From: JALSRK01 sp964461995
Lineage (GTDB): Bacteria; Acidobacteriota; Terriglobia; Bryobacterales; Bryobacteraceae
Direction of reading: 5' to 3'
Length of the DNA: 7,709 nt
Assembly (NCBI GenBank): GCA_964461995.1
Contig: CAYWXL010000123.1
Span: 1-7,709 of the forward strand
The notes beneath the pieces were generated by a model, which was not told the origin of the DNA, made no database searches, and worked only from the letters and a program-made list of their open reading frames with translations. Below, in pieces: positions 6,211 through 7,709 of the stretch. The first letter of the stretch is position 1. Each line of letters opens with the position of its first letter. The position numbers and the translations under genes were made by a program.

Positions 6211-7613
6211 AGCAGCTCCCTCGGATCGGCGATCTTGCCCGCCACGGCGGCTGCGGCCGCCGTCAGCGGACTAGCCAGGAAGGTGCGCCCGCCTTTGCCC
6301 TGGCGCCCCTCGAAGTTGCGGTTCGAGGTCGAAACCGCGTACTGGCCGGGGGCGAGCTGGTCGCCGTTCATGGCGATGCACATCGAGCAGCCGGCCTCGC
6401 GCCACTCGGCCCCGGCCTCTTTGAAGATGCGGTCCAGGCCCTCGGCTTCGGCCTGGCGCTTGATCGGCTGCGAGCCCGGCACCACAAGGCAGCGGACGTT
6501 CGGCGCGACTTTGCGGCCCTTCAGGACTTCGGCCGCGGCCCGCAAATCGGTCATCCGCGAGTTCGTGCACGAGCCGATGAAGACGACGTCGATGGGCCGG
6601 CCCAGCAGCGGCTTACCGGGCTCGAGCGCCATGTACTCGAGCGCCTTCTTGATCGAGTCGCGCTCCAGCACGTCACCCACCTCTTCCGGCGAGGGTACTG
6701 GCGCGGTGATCGGGATCCCCATGCCCGGGTTCGTCCCGTAGGTGATCATCGGCTCCAGCGCGTCGGCGTCGATCGACGTCTGCTTGTCGTAGACTGCGCC
6801 CTCGTCCGTGGGCAGTTTCTTCCAGCGCTCCACAGCGGCGTCCCAGTCCGCGCCCTTGGGCGCGAACCGGCGGCCGTGCAGGTACTCGAAGGTCGTCTCG
6901 TCCGGAGCAATCAGCCCGGCCCGCGCCCCGGCCTCGATCGACATGTTGCACACCGTCATGCGCTCTTCCATCGAGAGCGCCCGGATGGCCGAGCCGCAGT
7001 ACTCGAAGACGCAGCCGGTGCCGCCGCCCACGCCGATCTTGGCGATCAGCGCCAGGATGATGTCCTTGGCCGTGACGCCCGGCTTCAGCCGCCCGGTGAC
7101 CTCCACTTTGTAAGTCTTGGGCTTGCGCTGCAGCAGGCACTGCGTGGCGAGCACGTGCTCCACCTGGCTGGTGCCGATGCCGAAGGCCAACGCGCCGAAG
7201 GCCCCGTGGGTGGCCGTGTGGCTGTCGCCGCAAACCACCGTCATGCCCGGCTGGGTGAGCCCGTTCTCCGGGCCGATGACGTGCACGATGCCCTGCCTGT
7301 CGCTGTGGAAACCGAAGTGGGGGATGCCGAACTCGCGGCAGTTCTTCTCGAACTGCTCTACCTGGGTCCGCGCCACCGGGTCGGCGATGGGCAGCGAACG
7401 CGGCGTCGTCGGCGTCGAGTGGTCCGTGGTGCCGAAGGTCAGGTCCGGCCGGCGCACCTTGAGGCCCCGCTCGCGCAGTCCCTCGAAGGCCTGCGGCGAG
7501 GTGACCTCGTGCACCAGGTGGAGGTCGATGTAGATCAAAGTCGGCGCCCCGGGCTCCTCCTTCACCACGTGGGCGTCCCAGACCTTCTCGATGATCGTCC
7601 GTGGTTGCGGCAT
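6207..7613 (-). CDS. leuC: 3-isopropylmalate dehydratase large subunit
   Basis: LeuC is the large, [4Fe-4S]-containing subunit of isopropylmalate isomerase, an aconitase-family enzyme of leucine biosynthesis. The 468-residue length matches the bacterial form (E. coli 466). The three cluster cysteines are all present: Cys349 in FIGSCTNSR, and Cys409 and Cys412 in AGCSMC. Other family blocks are the early DLHLVHEVTSPQAFEGLR (30-47), TTDHSTPT (62-69), VCGDSHTATHGAFGALAFGIG (127-147) and, near the end, STSNRNFEGRQGKGGRTFLASP. The start ATG (7611-7613) has AGGA motifs 3 and 9 bases upstream on the minus strand. It lies 19 bases after a probable leuB and overlaps leuD, giving a leuB-leuC-leuD order. 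The extended motifs favour the bacterial LeuC type over archaeal-type or homoaconitase subunits. Confidence 0.97.
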   Translation of the reverse strand: MPQPRTIIEKVWDAHVVKEEPGAPTLIYIDLHLVHEVTSPQAFEGLRERGLKVRRPDLTFGTTDHSTPTTPRSLPIADPVARTQVEQFEKNCREFGIPHFGFHSDRQGIVHVIGPENGLTQPGMTVVCGDSHTATHGAFGALAFGIGTSQVEHVLATQCLLQRKPKTYKVEVTGRLKPGVTAKDIILALIAKIGVGGGTGCVFEYCGSAIRALSMEERMTVCNMSIEAGARAGLIAPDETTFEYLHGRRFAPKGADWDAAVERWKKLPTDEGAVYDKQTSIDADALEPMITYGTNPGMGIPITAPVPSPEEVGDVLERDSIKKALEYMALEPGKPLLGRPIDVVFIGSCTNSRMTDLRAAAEVLKGRKVAPNVRCLVVPGSQPIKRQAEAEGLDRIFKEAGAEWREAGCSMCIAMNGDQLAPGQYAVSTSNRNFEGRQGKGGRTFLASPLTAAAAAVAGKIADPRELL

Positions 7614-7632
7614 GGATCCTGTTCCTATTGTC

Positions 7633-7709
7633 TTATCCGATCGCCTCGCAGACAGCCTGTCCCACTTCGGCCGTGGTAGCTGGCTCGCCGGTGGGGTTCA
7701 GATCGGCGG
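7633..7709 (-). CDS. leuB: C-terminal end of probable 3-isopropylmalate dehydrogenase (partial)
   Basis: Only the last 24 residues and a TAA (7633-7635) lie in the window; the 5' part is beyond the right edge. The tail reads ADLNPTGEPATTAEVGQAVC followed by EAIG. The TGxxATTxEVGxAV pattern is the usual C-terminus of the isocitrate/isopropylmalate dehydrogenase family (metal-dependent NAD(P)-linked decarboxylating dehydrogenases). Placement 19 bases before leuC in the same direction makes LeuB, which oxidises 3-isopropylmalate, the best guess. Isocitrate or homoisocitrate dehydrogenase cannot be excluded from so short a piece. Confidence 0.6.
   Translation of the reverse strand, partial: ADLNPTGEPATTAEVGQAVCEAIG

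Noticed and set aside
5629..6741. Plus-strand open frame of 370 codons across leuD and leuC
   Set aside because: It crosses the leuC/leuD junction in antisense, has low-complexity composition and no recognisable domain; a shadow of GC-rich codon bias.
6876..7679. Plus-strand open frame of 267 codons opposite leuC
   Set aside because: Antisense to leuC and the leuB tail, His/Arg/Gly-rich, with no domain; treated as a shadow.

Overview
The window is a GC-rich stretch of bacterial chromosome with tightly packed genes. Several junctions are four-base ATGA stop/start overlaps. It mixes core metabolic and translation genes with one toxin-antitoxin/abortive-infection locus. GC-rich codon use, a gatC-gatA pair without gatB alongside, and a TPR protein with a carbohydrate-binding-like tail would fit an Acidobacteriota (Bryobacter/Solibacter-like) genome. 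That placement is inference; no rRNA or other decisive marker is present.

Layout, left to right. Positions 1-248 hold no gene I can support, only GC-rich hairpins. Positions 249-1957 (minus) carry a two-gene AbiE locus: the antitoxin abiEi is intact, but the nucleotidyltransferase toxin abiEii is split by one in-frame TGA at 732-734. A 19-base palindrome with a -10-like hexamer inside it abuts the abiEi start and is a good candidate autoregulatory operator. Divergently, 2130-4325 (plus) carries a DUF721/DciA-like gene, gatC and gatA. The last two encode two of the three subunits of the tRNA-dependent Asp/Glu amidotransferase. gatA converges, with 7 bases between, on a minus-strand gene (4333-5514) for a membrane-anchored TPR protein with a C-terminal beta-sandwich, carbohydrate-binding-like domain.

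A 15-bp-stem hairpin (5547-5589) separates that gene from the leucine biosynthesis operon. On the minus strand the operon reads: 3' end of a probable leuB (7633-7709, cut by the window edge), leuC (6207-7613) and leuD (5599-6210). LeuC and LeuD form isopropylmalate isomerase, and LeuB would oxidise their product.

The points most worth a second look are the in-frame stop in abiEii, the palindrome fused to the abiEi start codon, and three starts lying within a few bases of a -10-like hexamer (possible leaderless or near-leaderless transcripts). I found no wholly new multi-gene system.
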